Assembly: GCA_009779975.1 (NCBI GenBank)
Contig: WRAY01000009.1
Span: 1-64,000, forward strand
Reading direction: 5' to 3'
Length of the DNA stretch: 64,000 nucleotides
DNA from: Bacillota bacterium
GTDB taxonomy: Bacteria > Bacillota > Clostridia > Christensenellales > Pumilibacteraceae
Under the pieces are notes generated by a model that saw only the letters and a list, made by a program, of their open reading frames with translations, did no database searches and was not told the origin of the DNA. Numbering within the stretch: position 1 is the stretch's first letter; each line of letters begins with the position of its first letter. Both the position numbers and the translations under genes were made by a program. Below, piece by piece: positions 8,744 through 18,111 of this stretch.

Positions 8744-9376
8744 ATGGAAAAGGCCATACTAGGTAGAAAAATTGGAATGACGCAAATATTTGATGAGACC
8801 GGGCTAAGAATTCCGGTCACTGTTATTGAGGCAGGTCCTATGACAGTTGTCAGAAAAAAGACTCAAGAGCGTGACGGCTATGAGGCTGTTTTGTTTGCGT
8901 TTGAAGAAATTCGTGAGGACAAGTTGAACTCTCCAGAAAGAGGGCTGTTCAAAAAAAGCAAACTACCGGCAAAACGCTACCTAAAAGAGTTTAGATTGAA
9001 TGAACCTGATAAATATGAGGTGGGAACAGATGTCAAAGTTGACATTTTCACGAATGGTGATATGGTTGATGTCAGCGGAACTTCAAAAGGACACGGTTTT
9101 ACCGGTGCGGTCAAACGCCACAACAAGGCAAGATTGAAAATGACCCACGGAACAGGACCTGTTCACCGCTCATTAGGTTCAACCGGTGCGAACTCAAACC
9201 CATCGAAAAAAATCAAAAACCTCAAAATGGCAGGTCAAATGGGTAATGAAAAATGCACTATGCAAAACCTAAAAGTTGTCAAAGTCGACCTTGACAGAAA
9301 TGTTCTTTTAATAAAAGGAGCGGTTCCCGGACCTAAGGGCGGATTGGTGACGGTTTGTAATACTGTTAAGAAGTAA
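8744..9376 (+). CDS. rplC: 50S ribosomal protein L3
   Basis: 210 residues. The N-terminus LGRKIGMTQIFDE and the central loop GTSKGHGFTGAVKRH are diagnostic. It contacts the peptidyl transferase region of 23S rRNA. The start ATG follows AAAGGGAAACC. The gaps of about 150 bp before and 128 bp after it are filled by hairpins. Confidence 0.97.
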   Translation: MEKAILGRKIGMTQIFDETGLRIPVTVIEAGPMTVVRKKTQERDGYEAVLFAFEEIREDKLNSPERGLFKKSKLPAKRYLKEFRLNEPDKYEVGTDVKVDIFTNGDMVDVSGTSKGHGFTGAVKRHNKARLKMTHGTGPVHRSLGSTGANSNPSKKIKNLKMAGQMGNEKCTMQNLKVVKVDLDRNVLLIKGAVPGPKGGLVTVCNTVKK

Positions 9377-9378
9377 AT

Positions 9379-9468
9379 TCAAATTACAAATTACAGTGGA
9401 CAAATTACAAATATTGATAAATTAATTTGACCTCATTTGTAATTTGTAAACTGTAATTTGTAATTTAT
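9379..9468. repeat. Heptad-arm hairpin, AAATTAC type
   Basis: Left arm AAATTAC, AAATTAC, AGTGGAC, AAATTAC; right arm with the complementary TGTAATTTGTAAACTGTAAT order. The mismatched heptad AGTGGAC/GTAAACT is placed symmetrically. Confidence 0.75.
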
Positions 9469-9504
9469 TCCACGCTATCTGCGTTTAAATAAGGATATAA
9501 AAAG

Positions 9505-10137
9505 ATGCCTAAGATACAAATTTACAAACAAACCGGTGAAAAATCCGGCACATTAACTCTTAATGAGAAAGTGTTTAATGCGGAGTATAACGAGCCGCTT
9601 ATTCATCAAGTTGTCGTGGCGCAGTTGAATAACAAACGCCAAGGCACAAAGTCGACATTAACAAGAGCGGAAGTTCGCGGCGGAGGTAGAAAGCCTCATC
9701 GTCAAAAAGGAACAGGCCGTGCCAGAGCCGGTTCAACCCGCTCTCCTCTTTGGACCGGCGGCGGTGTTATATTTGCTCCGAAACCAAGAGATTTTTCTCA
9801 AAAAGTCAACAAGCAAGCCAAAAGAGTTGCACTTTGCAGTGCCTTTTCGGAAAAAGTCAGAAATTCTGAACTTGTTTTGCTTGATGAAATAAAATTAAAT
9901 GATGCTAAGACAAAAGAAATGGCTGCAATCATGGAAGCATTGAAACTTGAAAAAAGTGTCCTTCTTATTACAGCCGAGGGAAGCGAAAACATAATAAGAG
10001 CGTCAGCAAATCTTCCGAATGTCAAAACAATTGAAGCAAGTTTAATAAATGTCTATGACCTGGTCGCAAATCAAAGAATTGTTGCAACGGTTGCGGGAAT
10101 AAAGTTGATAGAAGCGAATTACGCTGAGAAAGAGTAA
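9505..10137 (+). CDS. rplD: 50S ribosomal protein L4
   Basis: 210 residues with the L4 extended loop RGGGRKPHRQKGTGRARAGS near residues 59-80, which lines the exit tunnel. The C-terminal domain ends KLIEANYAEKE. In many bacteria L4 autoregulates the S10 operon. Usual length. Confidence 0.97.
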   Translation: MPKIQIYKQTGEKSGTLTLNEKVFNAEYNEPLIHQVVVAQLNNKRQGTKSTLTRAEVRGGGRKPHRQKGTGRARAGSTRSPLWTGGGVIFAPKPRDFSQKVNKQAKRVALCSAFSEKVRNSELVLLDEIKLNDAKTKEMAAIMEALKLEKSVLLITAEGSENIIRASANLPNVKTIEASLINVYDLVANQRIVATVAGIKLIEANYAEKE

Positions 10138-10141
10138 AAAT

Positions 10142-10262
10142 TAACGCATAACGATTGTAAAATTTATTTTTAAAACATTCATTATGCGTTTGGTGTTTTG
10201 AGGTTGTGCATCAATAAAAAATAACATTCATTATGCGTTATGCGTTATGCGTTATGCGTTAA
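10142..10262. repeat. Heptad-arm hairpin, CGCATAA type
   Basis: Short left arm (AACGCATAACG) and a long right arm of four TTATGCG units ending 10 bp before rplW. The core TGCGTTTGGTGTTTTGAGG is in the loop. Confidence 0.7.
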
Positions 10263-10272
10263 AAAGGAAATC

Positions 10273-10563
10273 ATGGAACTATACAACATCATTCAAAAAC
10301 CGGTTTTGTCTGAAAAAAGTTATGCAGGCATCGCTGTGAAAAAATATGTGTTCAGAGTTGCAAAAAATGCAACCAAACCGCAAATCAAAAAAGCAGTTGA
10401 AGAAATCTTCAAAGTGCAAGTTGAGAGTGTGAACACTGCAAACATCAAAGGGAAATACAAACGCCAAGGTCGTCATGAAGGTTACACTTCGGACTTCAAA
10501 AAAGCGTATGTTCAGTTGAAGCCAAGCAGTCCGTCAATATCGTTTTTCGATAATCTAGTCTAA
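10273..10563 (+). CDS. rplW: 50S ribosomal protein L23
   Basis: 96 residues from ATG 10273 behind AAGGAA. An in-frame ATG at 10240 lies inside the right arm of the upstream hairpin and would only add repeat-encoded residues (MRYALCV). The L23 pattern is clear: IIQKPVLSEKS at the start and KVESVNTANIKGK-like residues centrally. L23 sits at the tunnel exit and docks SRP and trigger factor. Confidence 0.96.
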   Translation: MELYNIIQKPVLSEKSYAGIAVKKYVFRVAKNATKPQIKKAVEEIFKVQVESVNTANIKGKYKRQGRHEGYTSDFKKAYVQLKPSSPSISFFDNLV

Positions 10564-10566
10564 AAT

Positions 10567-10652
10567 AAATTACAAATTACAGTTTACAAATTACAAATAA
10601 GGACAAATTTTATTATCAACATTTGTAATTTGTAAATTGTAATTTGTAATTC
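10567..10652. repeat. Heptad-arm hairpin, AAATTAC type
   Basis: Left arm with AAATTAC units and AGTTTAC; right arm TGTAATTTGTAAATTGTAAT. Loop AAGGACAAATTTTATTATC is shared with other copies. Confidence 0.75.
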
Positions 10653-10671
10653 AATTTACGGAGTAAATACC

Positions 10672-11499
10672 ATGCCTATTAAAAGATACAGACCAATCAC
10701 GCCAGCCCAGCGTTTTAAGACAACGCTGACTTATGAAGAAATAACGACAACTGAGCCAGAAAAGTCGCTATGTGTTTCGCTTAATCAAAAAGCAGGTCGC
10801 AACAATACCGGCAGAATTACTGTTCGTCATCGTGGCGGCGGCAATCGCATCAAGTATCGTATTATTGACTTTAAACGCAGCAAAGACAACATCCCTGCAA
10901 AAGTTGCAACCATTGAATATGACCCGAACAGGTCTGCTAACATTGCACTTTTGCATTATGCGGACGGCGAGAAAAGATATATTCTCGCACCGGTCGGACT
11001 GAATGTTGGTGACAGCGTTATGAGCGGTGAAGAAAATGTTGACATCAAAGCGGGAAACGCTCTTCCGTTATCGGTCATTCCGGTGGGAACAACAGTTCAC
11101 AATATTGAAATGCAGCCCGGTGCCGGCGGACAAATTGCAAAAAGTGCAGGAGCAAGCGCACAATTAATGGCAAGAGAAGGAAAGTATGCAACACTCAAAC
11201 TGCCGTCCGGCGAGATGAGATTGATACCTGTCAAATGCAGAGCAACTGTCGGGCAAATCGGAAATCTTGATCATGAATTGGTGTCACTTGGAAAAGCGGG
11301 AAGAAAGCGCCACATGGGAATTAAGCCGACAGTCAGAGGTGCGGCGATGAACCCATGCGACCATCCTCACGGCGGCGGTGAAGGAAAATCACCAATCGGT
11401 CGTCCCGGTCCTGTGTCTCCATGGGGACAACCGGCACTTGGATATAAGACAAGAAAGAAAAGTAAGAGCAACAAATTCATCGTAAAGCGTATCAATTAA
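10672..11499 (+). CDS. rplB: 50S ribosomal protein L2
   Basis: 275 residues, normal. The conserved C-terminal segment [16 protein letters not shown] appears here as [16 protein letters not shown]; the active-site-adjacent His is present, and the usual Val is Cys. It is required for subunit association and peptidyl transfer. Confidence 0.97.
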   Translation: MPIKRYRPITPAQRFKTTLTYEEITTTEPEKSLCVSLNQKAGRNNTGRITVRHRGGGNRIKYRIIDFKRSKDNIPAKVATIEYDPNRSANIALLHYADGEKRYILAPVGLNVGDSVMSGEENVDIKAGNALPLSVIPVGTTVHNIEMQPGAGGQIAKSAGASAQLMAREGKYATLKLPSGEMRLIPVKCRATVGQIGNLDHELVSLGKAGRKRHMGIKPTVRGAAMNPCDHPHGGGEGKSPIGRPGPVSPWGQPALGYKTRKKSKSNKFIVKRIN

Positions 11500-11500
11500 T

Positions 11501-11593
11501 AAAATTACAAATTACAGTGGACAAATTACAAATAAGGTCAAATTATTAAATATTTAAATTCAACAATATTTGTAAACTGTAATTTGTAATTTA
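11501..11593. repeat. Heptad-arm hairpin, AAATTAC type
   Basis: AAATTAC arms with the AGTGGAC variant heptad left and GTAAACT right, loop AAGGTCAAATTATTAAAT. Confidence 0.75.
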
Positions 11594-11612
11594 AAACAAT
11601 AGGAGACAACAG

Positions 11613-11891
11613 ATGTCTAGGAGTATCAAAAAAGGACCTTTTGTGTGTGCAAAACTATTTAAAAGAGTAAAAGCGCAAGGTCATGAAAATAAAAGAGTTA
11701 TCAAAACATGGTCGAGAGCATCGACTATCTATCCTGATTTTGTCGGCTCAACAATTGCTGTTCATGACGGCAAAAAGCATGTTCCGGTCTATTGCACCGA
11801 GGAAATGGTTGGTCACAAGTTGGGCGAGTTTGCTCCAACAAGAAATTTCAGAGGACATGCAGGGAGTAAGACCACTAAAGGTAAGAAATAA
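11613..11891 (+). CDS. rpsS: 30S ribosomal protein S19
   Basis: 92 residues starting [11 protein letters not shown], with the conserved [15 protein letters not shown] near residues 68-82. It forms a complex with S13 in the 30S head. Ribosome binding site AGGAGA. Confidence 0.97.
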   Translation: MSRSIKKGPFVCAKLFKRVKAQGHENKRVIKTWSRASTIYPDFVGSTIAVHDGKKHVPVYCTEEMVGHKLGEFAPTRNFRGHAGSKTTKGKK

Positions 11892-11893
11892 TT

Positions 11894-11988
11894 ATTAGTG
11901 ATTAGTGATTAGTGATTAGTGATTAGTGATTGTTGAATTAATTTATCAACCACTAACCGCTAGCCACCGACCACTAACCACCAATCAC
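11894..11988. repeat. Heptad-arm hairpin, GTGATTA type
   Basis: Five GTGATTA units on the left; ACCACTAACCGC and CACCGAC-type units on the right. It begins within 3 bp of the rpsS stop codon. Confidence 0.75.
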
Positions 11989-11998
11989 GGAGTGATTT

Positions 11999-12391
11999 AT
12001 GGCAACAAGAATGAGAGAAAAAGCGGCATATCGCCGCGAAAATAAGGACACTCGTCCAAAAGCACACGCAAGATATTTAAGAATATCTCCTTTTAAGGTG
12101 CGTGTCGTTCTTGACACAATTCGTGGCAAGGCGGTTAATGATGCAATTGCAAGTTTGAGGGCAACTCCGAAGGCGGCGTCACCAATGGTGATAAAATTGA
12201 TTGAGAGTGCTGTTGCAAACGCAGAACACAACCACAACCTCTCAAGGCATGACCTTATCGTAAAAGAAATTTACGCAGACGCAGGACCAATCATGAAAAG
12301 AATGCAGCCTGTGTCAAAAGGAAGAGGGCATCGTATTAACAAGAGAACTAGTCACATCACTGTGATTTTGGATGGAGTGGAAGAAAACTAA
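11999..12391 (+). CDS. rplV: 50S ribosomal protein L22
   Basis: 130 residues, about 20 longer than typical because of a basic N-terminus (MATRMREKAAYRRENKD). The body has ARYLRISPFKVRVVLD and the tunnel beta-hairpin motif GPIMKRMQPVSKGRGHRI. It contacts all domains of 23S rRNA. Confidence 0.96.
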   Translation: MATRMREKAAYRRENKDTRPKAHARYLRISPFKVRVVLDTIRGKAVNDAIASLRATPKAASPMVIKLIESAVANAEHNHNLSRHDLIVKEIYADAGPIMKRMQPVSKGRGHRINKRTSHITVILDGVEEN

Positions 12392-12466
12392 TTCAAATTA
12401 CAAATTACAATGGACAAAGGACAAAAAAGGTCAAATTAATTTTTATCAACATTTGTAATTTGCACA
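12391..12466. repeat. Heptad-arm hairpin, AAATTAC type, shortened
   Basis: Left arm AAATTAC, AAATTAC, AATGGAC; right arm reduced to ATTTGTAATTTGCAC. Confidence 0.65.
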
Positions 12467-12483
12467 CTAAATAAGGAGAACAA

Positions 12484-13188
12484 ATGGGTCAAAAGGTATC
12501 ACCACACGGACTGAGAGTAGGAGTTATTAAAGGCTGGGATGCAACATGGTTTGCAAACAAAAAGGATTTTCCCGCCCTTCTCCTAGAAGACAGCAAAATT
12601 AGAAAATTCATCAAAGACAAGTATTACACTTGCGGAATTTCTCGTGTAATTTTGGAGCGCTCACAAGGAAAGGTTAGCGTTAATATCCACACTTCAAAGC
12701 CCGGTGTTATCATTGGTCAAAAAGGTGCAGGTGTTGAGCAATTAAAAAAAGAACTCTCAAAACTTGTTCCTGACAAAACTCTCCACATCAATATTCTGGA
12801 AGTAAAACGCCCTGATATGGACTCAACGCTTGTTGCAGAAGGAATTGCAGCAGCACTTGAAAAAAGAGCGTCTTTCAGAAGAACGATGAAGCAAGCAATG
12901 GGCAGAGTAATGAGAAGCGGAGCAAAAGGTGTCAAAGTCATGGTTTCAGGTCGTCTTGACGGAGCAGAAATCGCACGATGTGAGCATTATCATGAAGGAA
13001 GTATTCCGCTCCACACTTTGCGCGCTGACATCGACTACGGAGTCGCAACCGCCCACACAACCTTTGGCTGTATTGGAGTAAAAGTTTGGATATACAAAGG
13101 TGAAGTTCTCGGAAAACGCAAATTAGGTGAAGAGAATATTGAAGAAGGGCAAGGAAGAGAGAGAAGAGAGCGTCGTGAACGCAACTAA
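12484..13188 (+). CDS. rpsC: 30S ribosomal protein S3
   Basis: 234 residues. KH domain with [21 protein letters not shown] near residues 78-98; the C-terminal domain has [11 protein letters not shown]. The tail is Arg/Glu-rich ([11 protein letters not shown]). It forms part of the mRNA entry channel. AAGGAG lies before the ATG. Confidence 0.97.
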   Translation: MGQKVSPHGLRVGVIKGWDATWFANKKDFPALLLEDSKIRKFIKDKYYTCGISRVILERSQGKVSVNIHTSKPGVIIGQKGAGVEQLKKELSKLVPDKTLHINILEVKRPDMDSTLVAEGIAAALEKRASFRRTMKQAMGRVMRSGAKGVKVMVSGRLDGAEIARCEHYHEGSIPLHTLRADIDYGVATAHTTFGCIGVKVWIYKGEVLGKRKLGEENIEEGQGRERRERRERN

Positions 13189-13190
13189 AA

Positions 13191-13270
13191 AAATTACAAA
13201 TTAAGGTCAAATTATTAAATATTAAATTTATCAATATTTGTCCTTTGTCCACTGTAATTTGTAATTTAAA
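13191..13270. repeat. Heptad-arm hairpin, AAATTAC type
   Basis: Short left arm (AAATTACAAATTAAGG) and a longer right arm containing TTTGTCC, ACTGTAATTTGTAATTT. The remaining gap to rplP carries GAAGGATAGAAGAA as ribosome binding region. Confidence 0.65.
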
Positions 13271-13321
13271 AATTTATAGGAAATTCATGCGTGTCAAACA
13301 CGCTAGAAGGATAGAAGAACA

Positions 13322-13801
13322 ATGCTTATACCAAAAAGAGTAAAAAGACGCCGAGTTCAGCGCGGCAGAATGAAAGGAAAGGCTACAAAAGGCTGTGTCA
13401 TTGCATACGGTGATTTTGGTCTTGTTGCGCAAACTTGTGCTTGGATAACTTCCAATCAAATAGAGGCGGCTCGTATCGCTATGACACGCCATGTAAAAAG
13501 GGGCGGAAAAGTGTGGATAAATATTTTTCCTCACAAATCTGTCACTAAAAAACCGGCAGAAACTCGAATGGGTTCCGGTAAAGGTTCTCCGGAATACTGG
13601 GTTGCAGTCGTAAAACCGGGAAGAGTATTGTTTGAAATGGCGGGTGTTCCTGAAGAATTGGCAAGAGAAGCGATGAGAAGAGCAATGCACAAATTGCCTT
13701 GCAAATGTAAATTCTATCGCAAAGATGAACTAACAAGCCCTGATGCTCCGAATGCCGGTGCGGAAATGGTTGAAGTTAATGCTGAGGAGGTGAAGGCGTA
13801 A
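13322..13801 (+). CDS. rplP: 50S ribosomal protein L16
   Basis: 159 residues, roughly 15 more than usual through an acidic C-terminal tail ([14 protein letters not shown]). The core shows [17 protein letters not shown], then [16 protein letters not shown] and [14 protein letters not shown] residues. It helps position A-site tRNA. Its stop TAA overlaps the rpmC start by one base (TAATG), the only tight junction in this operon. Confidence 0.96.
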   Translation: MLIPKRVKRRRVQRGRMKGKATKGCVIAYGDFGLVAQTCAWITSNQIEAARIAMTRHVKRGGKVWINIFPHKSVTKKPAETRMGSGKGSPEYWVAVVKPGRVLFEMAGVPEELAREAMRRAMHKLPCKCKFYRKDELTSPDAPNAGAEMVEVNAEEVKA

Positions 13802-14040
13802 TGAAAGGAAAAGATATTAGAGAGTTAGACAACAAAGACTTGGGATTAAAACTGGATGACCTAAGAAAAGAACTTTTCAACCTTAGATTCTCACACACAA
13901 CAGGTCAATTGTCAAATCCAATGCAACTGGTAAATGTCAGAAAAGACATAGCAAGAGTCTTGACGATAATGCAGGAGAGAAAATTGCACGGAGATGATTT
14001 TAGAAAGGTTGCAGGAAAAGGAAGGGGGAAAAAAAAGTGA
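13801..14040 (+). CDS. rpmC: 50S ribosomal protein L29
   Basis: 79 residues with the L29 signature LRKELFNLRFSHTTGQL near residues 23-40. It lies by the tunnel exit. It is translationally coupled to rplP. The stop TGA is part of the first GTGATTA heptad, so the repeat supplies the stop codon. Confidence 0.95.
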   Translation: MKGKDIRELDNKDLGLKLDDLRKELFNLRFSHTTGQLSNPMQLVNVRKDIARVLTIMQERKLHGDDFRKVAGKGRGKKK

Positions 14041-14124
14041 TTAGTGATTAGTGATTAGTGATTAGTGTCGGTTGAATTTGAAATTAACCATCACAAACCA
14101 CAAGCCACAAACCACAAACCACCT
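14035..14124. repeat. Heptad-arm hairpin, GTGATTA type, overlapping the rpmC stop
   Basis: Four GTGATTA units start inside the last codons of rpmC. The right arm is CACAAAC/CACAAGC/CACAAAC units ending 10 bp before rpsQ. Confidence 0.7.
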
Positions 14125-14133
14125 AAAACAAAC

Positions 14134-14406
14134 ATGGAACAAGCAATCGAAAAAAGAGTAAATATGCGTAAAGTGCGTGAAGGTGTTGTTGTCTCAGATA
14201 AAATGGACAAGACAATTGTTGTTTTGGTAAGCGACAAAGTTCCTCACCCAATTTACAAAAAAACGATGAACAAGTCAAAAAAATACAAAGTTCATGACGA
14301 AAACAACGAGTGCGGAATTGGCGACACTGTCGAAATTATAGAAACTCGTCCTTTGTCAAAAGACAAATATTTTAGATTATCTAGAATTGTCGAAAAAGCA
14401 AAATAA
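14134..14406 (+). CDS. rpsQ: 30S ribosomal protein S17
   Basis: 90 residues from ATG 14134. Core [20 protein letters not shown] is followed by HPIYKKTM. An in-frame start at 14065 would translate hairpin sequence and is rejected. No Shine-Dalgarno is visible before 14134; the preceding bases are the hairpin's right arm. It binds 16S rRNA early in assembly. Confidence 0.94.
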   Translation: MEQAIEKRVNMRKVREGVVVSDKMDKTIVVLVSDKVPHPIYKKTMNKSKKYKVHDENNECGIGDTVEIIETRPLSKDKYFRLSRIVEKAK

Positions 14407-14535
14407 ATTTAAGTCGCTATGCATCGCCATATGGGACTGCGTGCATCTCGACTGTTCAGTTGCGTATTTCTAAATATGCGTCCTTGCATACTCAATATTA
14501 GCCGTCCCGCTATGTCGCACCTGGCGACTTAAAAT
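14407..14535. repeat. Family F-like hairpin, inverted orientation
   Basis: AAGTCGC (near 14411) pairs with GGCGACTT (near 14524). Internal bases CATATGGGACTGCGTGCATC match, in reverse complement, the CACGCAGTCC segment of the hairpin before grdA, so I place it in the same family with moderate confidence. It fills the gap between rpsQ and rplN. Confidence 0.5.
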
Positions 14536-14570
14536 AAATCGACTTAGGTTGAAGTCAAAAGAGGTTTGAA

Positions 14571-14939
14571 ATGGTACAACCACAATCATATTTAAAAGTT
14601 GCCGATAACAGCGGTGCAAAAGAAATTATGTGTATTAGAGTTTTAGGCGGAAGTTTTCGCTACTCTGGAAATATCGGCGATGTTATTGTTGCGTCGGTAA
14701 AGTCTGCAACACCCGGCGGAAATGTCAAAAAAGGTGATGTTGTGAAAGCGGTTATCGTTCGCTCTCATATGGGCATCAATCGTCCGGATGGAAGTCACAT
14801 TAAATTTGATGATAATGCAGCAGTTATCATAGACAATCAGAAACAACCGAAAGGAACTCGTATATTCGGGCCGATTGCAAGAGAGTTGAGAGAAAAAGAA
14901 TATATGAAGATAATCTCTTTGGCTCCGGAAGTAATATAA
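14571..14939 (+). CDS. rplN: 50S ribosomal protein L14
   Basis: 122 residues, standard. [19 protein letters not shown] at the start and [15 protein letters not shown] near the end. It forms a bridge to the 30S subunit. GAGG lies upstream. Confidence 0.97.
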   Translation: MVQPQSYLKVADNSGAKEIMCIRVLGGSFRYSGNIGDVIVASVKSATPGGNVKKGDVVKAVIVRSHMGINRPDGSHIKFDDNAAVIIDNQKQPKGTRIFGPIARELREKEYMKIISLAPEVI

Positions 14940-15029
14940 TAAATTACAAACTACAGTTCACAAATTACAAATTAAGGACAAATTAAATTATCAACATTTG
15001 TAATTTGTCCACTGTAATTTGTAATTTAA
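14940..15029. repeat. Heptad-arm hairpin, AAATTAC type
   Basis: Arms of AAATTAC/AAACTAC/AGTTCAC left and TGTAATTTGTCCACTGTAAT right; loop AAGGACAAATTAAATTATC. Confidence 0.75.
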
Positions 15030-15087
15030 AAAGAAATTAGAACTAATTTTTAATGCTTACGCATTACACATTTAAAGAGGAACACTT

Positions 15088-15573
15088 ATGAACTCATTAT
15101 TCGTTCGCAAAGGCGACACTGTAAAAATGCTTTCGGGCAAAAATAAAGGCAAAACCGGCAAGGTTACAATGGTTAACCCTGAAGATTCTCGTATTGTTGT
15201 TGATGGCCTTAACATCATAACAAAACACCGTAAGCCTCGTTCACAAACGGATAGAGGCGGAATTAGAAAAGTTGCCGGCTCAGTGGATGCTTCAAATGTT
15301 CAAATTGTTTGTCCTGCGTGTTCAAAAACGACAAGAGTCGGTCACATGGAGTTTGAAGGCAAGAAGGTGAGAATGTGTAAAAAATGCTTTAAAAGTCTTG
15401 ATGTGAAAGCAACTGACAAAAAAGCGTTAAAAAAGGCTAAAAAAGAAGTGGCGGAATCCGTTGAAGAAGCAAAAGAAAAGAAAAGTGCAAGAAAGCCGAA
15501 AGCAGCGAAACCGGTCGAAGAAACTGCAAAAGTTGAAGAGACTGTGAAAGAAGATGAGGCAATTCAAGAATAA
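15088..15573 (+). CDS. rplX: 50S ribosomal protein L24 with Lys/Ala/Glu-rich C-terminal extension
   Basis: 161 residues; normal L24 is about 105. The KOW domain is at residues 5-40 (VRKGDTVKMLSGKNKGKTGKV) and the zinc-ribbon-like C-core has CPACSKTTRVG and CKKCFK. From about residue 107 the chain is low-complexity (KKALKKAKKEVAES onward), similar in style to the N-terminal extension of the adjacent L5. L24 initiates 50S assembly. The tail's role is unknown; nucleic acid contact is a guess. Confidence 0.95.
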   Translation: MNSLFVRKGDTVKMLSGKNKGKTGKVTMVNPEDSRIVVDGLNIITKHRKPRSQTDRGGIRKVAGSVDASNVQIVCPACSKTTRVGHMEFEGKKVRMCKKCFKSLDVKATDKKALKKAKKEVAESVEEAKEKKSARKPKAAKPVEETAKVEETVKEDEAIQE

Positions 15574-15579
15574 AATTTT

Positions 15580-15672
15580 AGAGTGATTTAGAGTTAGTGT
15601 TTGATGGTTGGTGTAGGTTGAAAAATTCATTTTAACCATCCCAATCACTAATCACTAATCATCAACCACTAT
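15580..15672. repeat. Degenerate GTGATTA-type hairpin between rplX and rplE
   Basis: Left arm AGAGTGATTTAGAGTTAGTG with GGTTGGTG; right arm AACCATCCCAATCACTAATC. Heptad periodicity is weaker than in other copies. Confidence 0.55.
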
Positions 15673-15684
15673 CAAGGAGATATC

Positions 15685-17031
15685 ATGGCTAAAAAAGAAG
15701 ATCAGGTTGCTAAAGAAACTGTAACCGACGAGCCAAAAAAAGCGACTGCAAAGAAAACGACTGAGGTAAAAGCAAAAGCAGAAAAAACAACAGCAAAACC
15801 TAAAGCAGACGCAAAAGAAAAAGCACCCTCTAAAGCAAAAGGTGAACCTAAAGAAAAAGCACCTGCTAAAGCAAAAGATGAGATAAAAGCAAAATCTGAG
15901 CCAAAGGAGAAAAAGAGTGCTTCCACAAAATCAAAGGAAAAAGCAATAGACGCTATTAAAGAGACAGCGGCTAAGGCAATTGAGGCTATTATGTCAACTG
16001 CTTCTATTGAAGAGACGACGGCGAAGGCTGCTGCAACAAAATCAAAAAAAGCACCTGCTAAAACAAAAGGTGAACCTAAAGAAAAAGCACCTGTAAAAGC
16101 GAAGGCAGAAAAAGCACCCGCTAAAGCGAAAGTTGAGCCAAAGCCAAAAGCAGAAATAAAGCCAAAAGCAGAAAAAGCACCTACAAAACCAAAAACAGAG
16201 TTAAAGGCGAAGAAGGAGTCAAAACCTTCTGCTGCTTTGGAGATTAAAGCGGAAGAGGCTAAAAAAACAGAAGTGCCGAAAGAATCTCAACCAAAAGTTG
16301 AAGTAAAACCTGAGGTTAAAAAAGAAGCAGTAAAACCTGCTTTGGAGATTAAAGCGGAAGAAAATCCTGTTTCAACCCCTGTCCTTAAAGCAGAACCTAA
16401 GAAAGAAGAACCAAAATCTGCTCCGACACCTCAACCTAAAAAGGAAGAGACAAAAAAAGAAACTCCGAAGAAAACTCTTTCATCAGACACAAGGCACCGT
16501 TTGAAAAAGCGTTATGCGAAAGATATTGCGCCAGAGTTGAAAAAAGAGCAGAATTACAAAAATATTTACCAAGTTCCGAGAATTGAAAAGATTGTCTTGA
16601 ACATGAGAATTGGTGATATTAAAGATAATACAAAATCAATCAAACAAGCACAAACTGAGTTGGAACAAATCGCCGGACAAAAAAGTGTCTTAGTAAAAGC
16701 AAAAAAGTCGGTTTCAAACTTCAAACTTCGTGAAAATCAACCAATCGGTATCAAAGTGACTCTACGCGGAGAAAGAATGTGGGAATTTCTTGATAAACTG
16801 GTTGCTGTTGCGCTTCCTCGTGTGAGAGACTTTAGAGGTCTGTCTCCAAAATCATTCGATGGAAGAGGAAACTATTCAACCGGTGTCAAAGAACAAATCA
16901 TCTTCCCCGAAATTTCCTATGAAACAGTAGAAAAAGTCAGAGGTTTTGACATAGCAATTGTCACAACTGCTGAAACAGATGCAGACGCACTAGCACTGTT
17001 AACTAAAATCGGAATGCCTTTTAGAACTTAA
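15685..17031 (+). CDS. rplE: 50S ribosomal protein L5 with a roughly 270-residue histone-H1-like N-terminal extension
   Basis: 448 residues; L5 is normally about 180. The true L5 domain occupies about residues 268-448 ([55 protein letters not shown]). Residues 1-265 are Lys/Ala/Pro/Glu-rich with recurring KAPAKAK, EPKEKAP and ALEIKAEE blocks. The frame is open throughout, with a Shine-Dalgarno (AAGGAGA) only before the long start, so the fusion is real in this sequence. L5 binds 5S rRNA and P-site tRNA. The extension could bind rRNA or DNA non-specifically. Confidence 0.95.
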   Translation: MAKKEDQVAKETVTDEPKKATAKKTTEVKAKAEKTTAKPKADAKEKAPSKAKGEPKEKAPAKAKDEIKAKSEPKEKKSASTKSKEKAIDAIKETAAKAIEAIMSTASIEETTAKAAATKSKKAPAKTKGEPKEKAPVKAKAEKAPAKAKVEPKPKAEIKPKAEKAPTKPKTELKAKKESKPSAALEIKAEEAKKTEVPKESQPKVEVKPEVKKEAVKPALEIKAEENPVSTPVLKAEPKKEEPKSAPTPQPKKEETKKETPKKTLSSDTRHRLKKRYAKDIAPELKKEQNYKNIYQVPRIEKIVLNMRIGDIKDNTKSIKQAQTELEQIAGQKSVLVKAKKSVSNFKLRENQPIGIKVTLRGERMWEFLDKLVAVALPRVRDFRGLSPKSFDGRGNYSTGVKEQIIFPEISYETVEKVRGFDIAIVTTAETDADALALLTKIGMPFRT

Positions 17032-17039
17032 AATTTAGA

Positions 17040-17165
17040 CACTGATGATAAAAATAACGACATCTTTTGGTGAAAATCAGTCTTCTTGTCAATACACGCA
17101 GTATTGACTGCGGTAATAAGTCAAATTTTCCCTCAAAAATCTGCTCGCTATTATTTTCACCAACA
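17040..17165. repeat. Family E hairpin
   Basis: Outer arms TTGGTGAAAAT (17067-17077) and ATTTTCACCAA (17153-17163) are perfectly complementary. The inner stem GTCAATAC/GTATTGAC (17088-17108) is shared with the family E copy at 46457-46607, whose outer arms differ entirely. Confidence 0.7.
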
Positions 17166-17231
17166 TATCCAAATTTTAAGTCTGAATATAAATTATCCTC
17201 GTCTAAGCGGACAAATGGAGAGAAAGTAAAC

Positions 17232-17417
17232 ATGGCTAAAAAAGCAATGATAGAAAAACAAAAAAGAAAGCAGAAATACTCAACGAGAGAATATACTCGT
17301 TGCAGTATGTGCGGTCGTCCTCATGCAGTTTTGCGTAAATACGGCATTTGCAGAATTTGCTTTCGTAACCTGGCATATCGCGGGGAAATTCCGGGAGTTC
17401 GCAAGGCTTCTTGGTAG
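17232..17417 (+). CDS. rpsZ: 30S ribosomal protein S14, zinc-binding type
   Basis: 61 residues from ATG 17232, with [22 protein letters not shown] giving the C-x2-C, C-x2-C zinc finger. An in-frame ATG at 17067 lies in the upstream hairpin and is rejected. Ribosome binding site GGAGAAAG. It assembles late in the 30S head. Confidence 0.95.
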   Translation: MAKKAMIEKQKRKQKYSTREYTRCSMCGRPHAVLRKYGICRICFRNLAYRGEIPGVRKASW

Positions 17418-17422
17418 AAAAA

Positions 17423-17552
17423 TTAACGCATAACGCATAACGCATAACGCATAATGAAAGTTAAAATCTTACTTTTGCGTTTAGTGTTTATAGGTTGTGT
17501 GTAAACAAATTAATCAATCGTTATGCATTATGCGTTATTGCATTATGCGTTA
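17423..17552. repeat. Heptad-arm hairpin, CGCATAA type
   Basis: Four CGCATAA units left, TTATGCATTATGCGTTATTG right, loop core TTTTGCGTTTAGTGTTTATA. Confidence 0.75.
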
Positions 17553-17566
17553 AAAAAGAGGTTTAA

Positions 17567-17965
17567 ATGATAACAACAGACCCAATTGCAGATCTATTGA
17601 CAAGAATAAGGAACGCTCAAATTGCGCGCCATGATACAGTCGCTATTCCAACTTCAAAAATGAAGAGGGCAATTGTTGAAATTCTTTTCAATGAAGGCTA
17701 CATTACTTCACATGAGGCAGTCGACATCGACGGTCATCCTCACATTTTGATAACACTCAAATATGGAAGAGGTTTTTCCAAAGTATTGACAAATCTCAAA
17801 AGAGTTTCAAAACCGGGACTTAGAGTTTATTGCGGATATGAAGATTTGCCAAAAGTCCTCAATGGTCTTGGAGTTGCAATAATATCAACATCAAAAGGCG
17901 TCATGACAGACAAAGACGCTCGCAAAAATAAAATTGGCGGCGAAGTGTTGGCGTATATTTGGTAA
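17567..17965 (+). CDS. rpsH: 30S ribosomal protein S8
   Basis: 132 residues, standard. [18 protein letters not shown] at the start and [19 protein letters not shown] near the end. It binds the central domain of 16S rRNA and in some bacteria represses the spc operon. Ribosome binding site AGAGG. Confidence 0.97.
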   Translation: MITTDPIADLLTRIRNAQIARHDTVAIPTSKMKRAIVEILFNEGYITSHEAVDIDGHPHILITLKYGRGFSKVLTNLKRVSKPGLRVYCGYEDLPKVLNGLGVAIISTSKGVMTDKDARKNKIGGEVLAYIW

Positions 17966-18099
17966 AAAACAAAACGCAAAACGCAAAACGCATAGCGCAT
18001 AATGAAGTTTAAACAATTAGGCGTAGCGAAAATTTAGCGGAGGCGTAAAAATAAAATTCTAACAATCATTATGCGTTATGCGTTATGCGTTATGCATTA
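17966..18099. repeat. Heptad-arm hairpin, CGCATAA type with drifted left arm
   Basis: Left arm is CAAAACG repeated three times, then CATAGCG and CATAATG; right arm is clean TTATGCG units. The loop differs from other copies (GGCGTAGCGAAAATTTAGCG). Confidence 0.7.
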
Positions 18100-18111
18100 A
18101 AAAGGAAAACC

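Noticed and set aside
10240..10272. In-frame ATG codons within repeat arms that would add MRYALCV-like residues to L23, and likewise to L6, S13 and S11
   Set aside because: The ATG belongs to TTATGCG heptads, has no ribosome binding site, and a good Shine-Dalgarno precedes the canonical start in each case.
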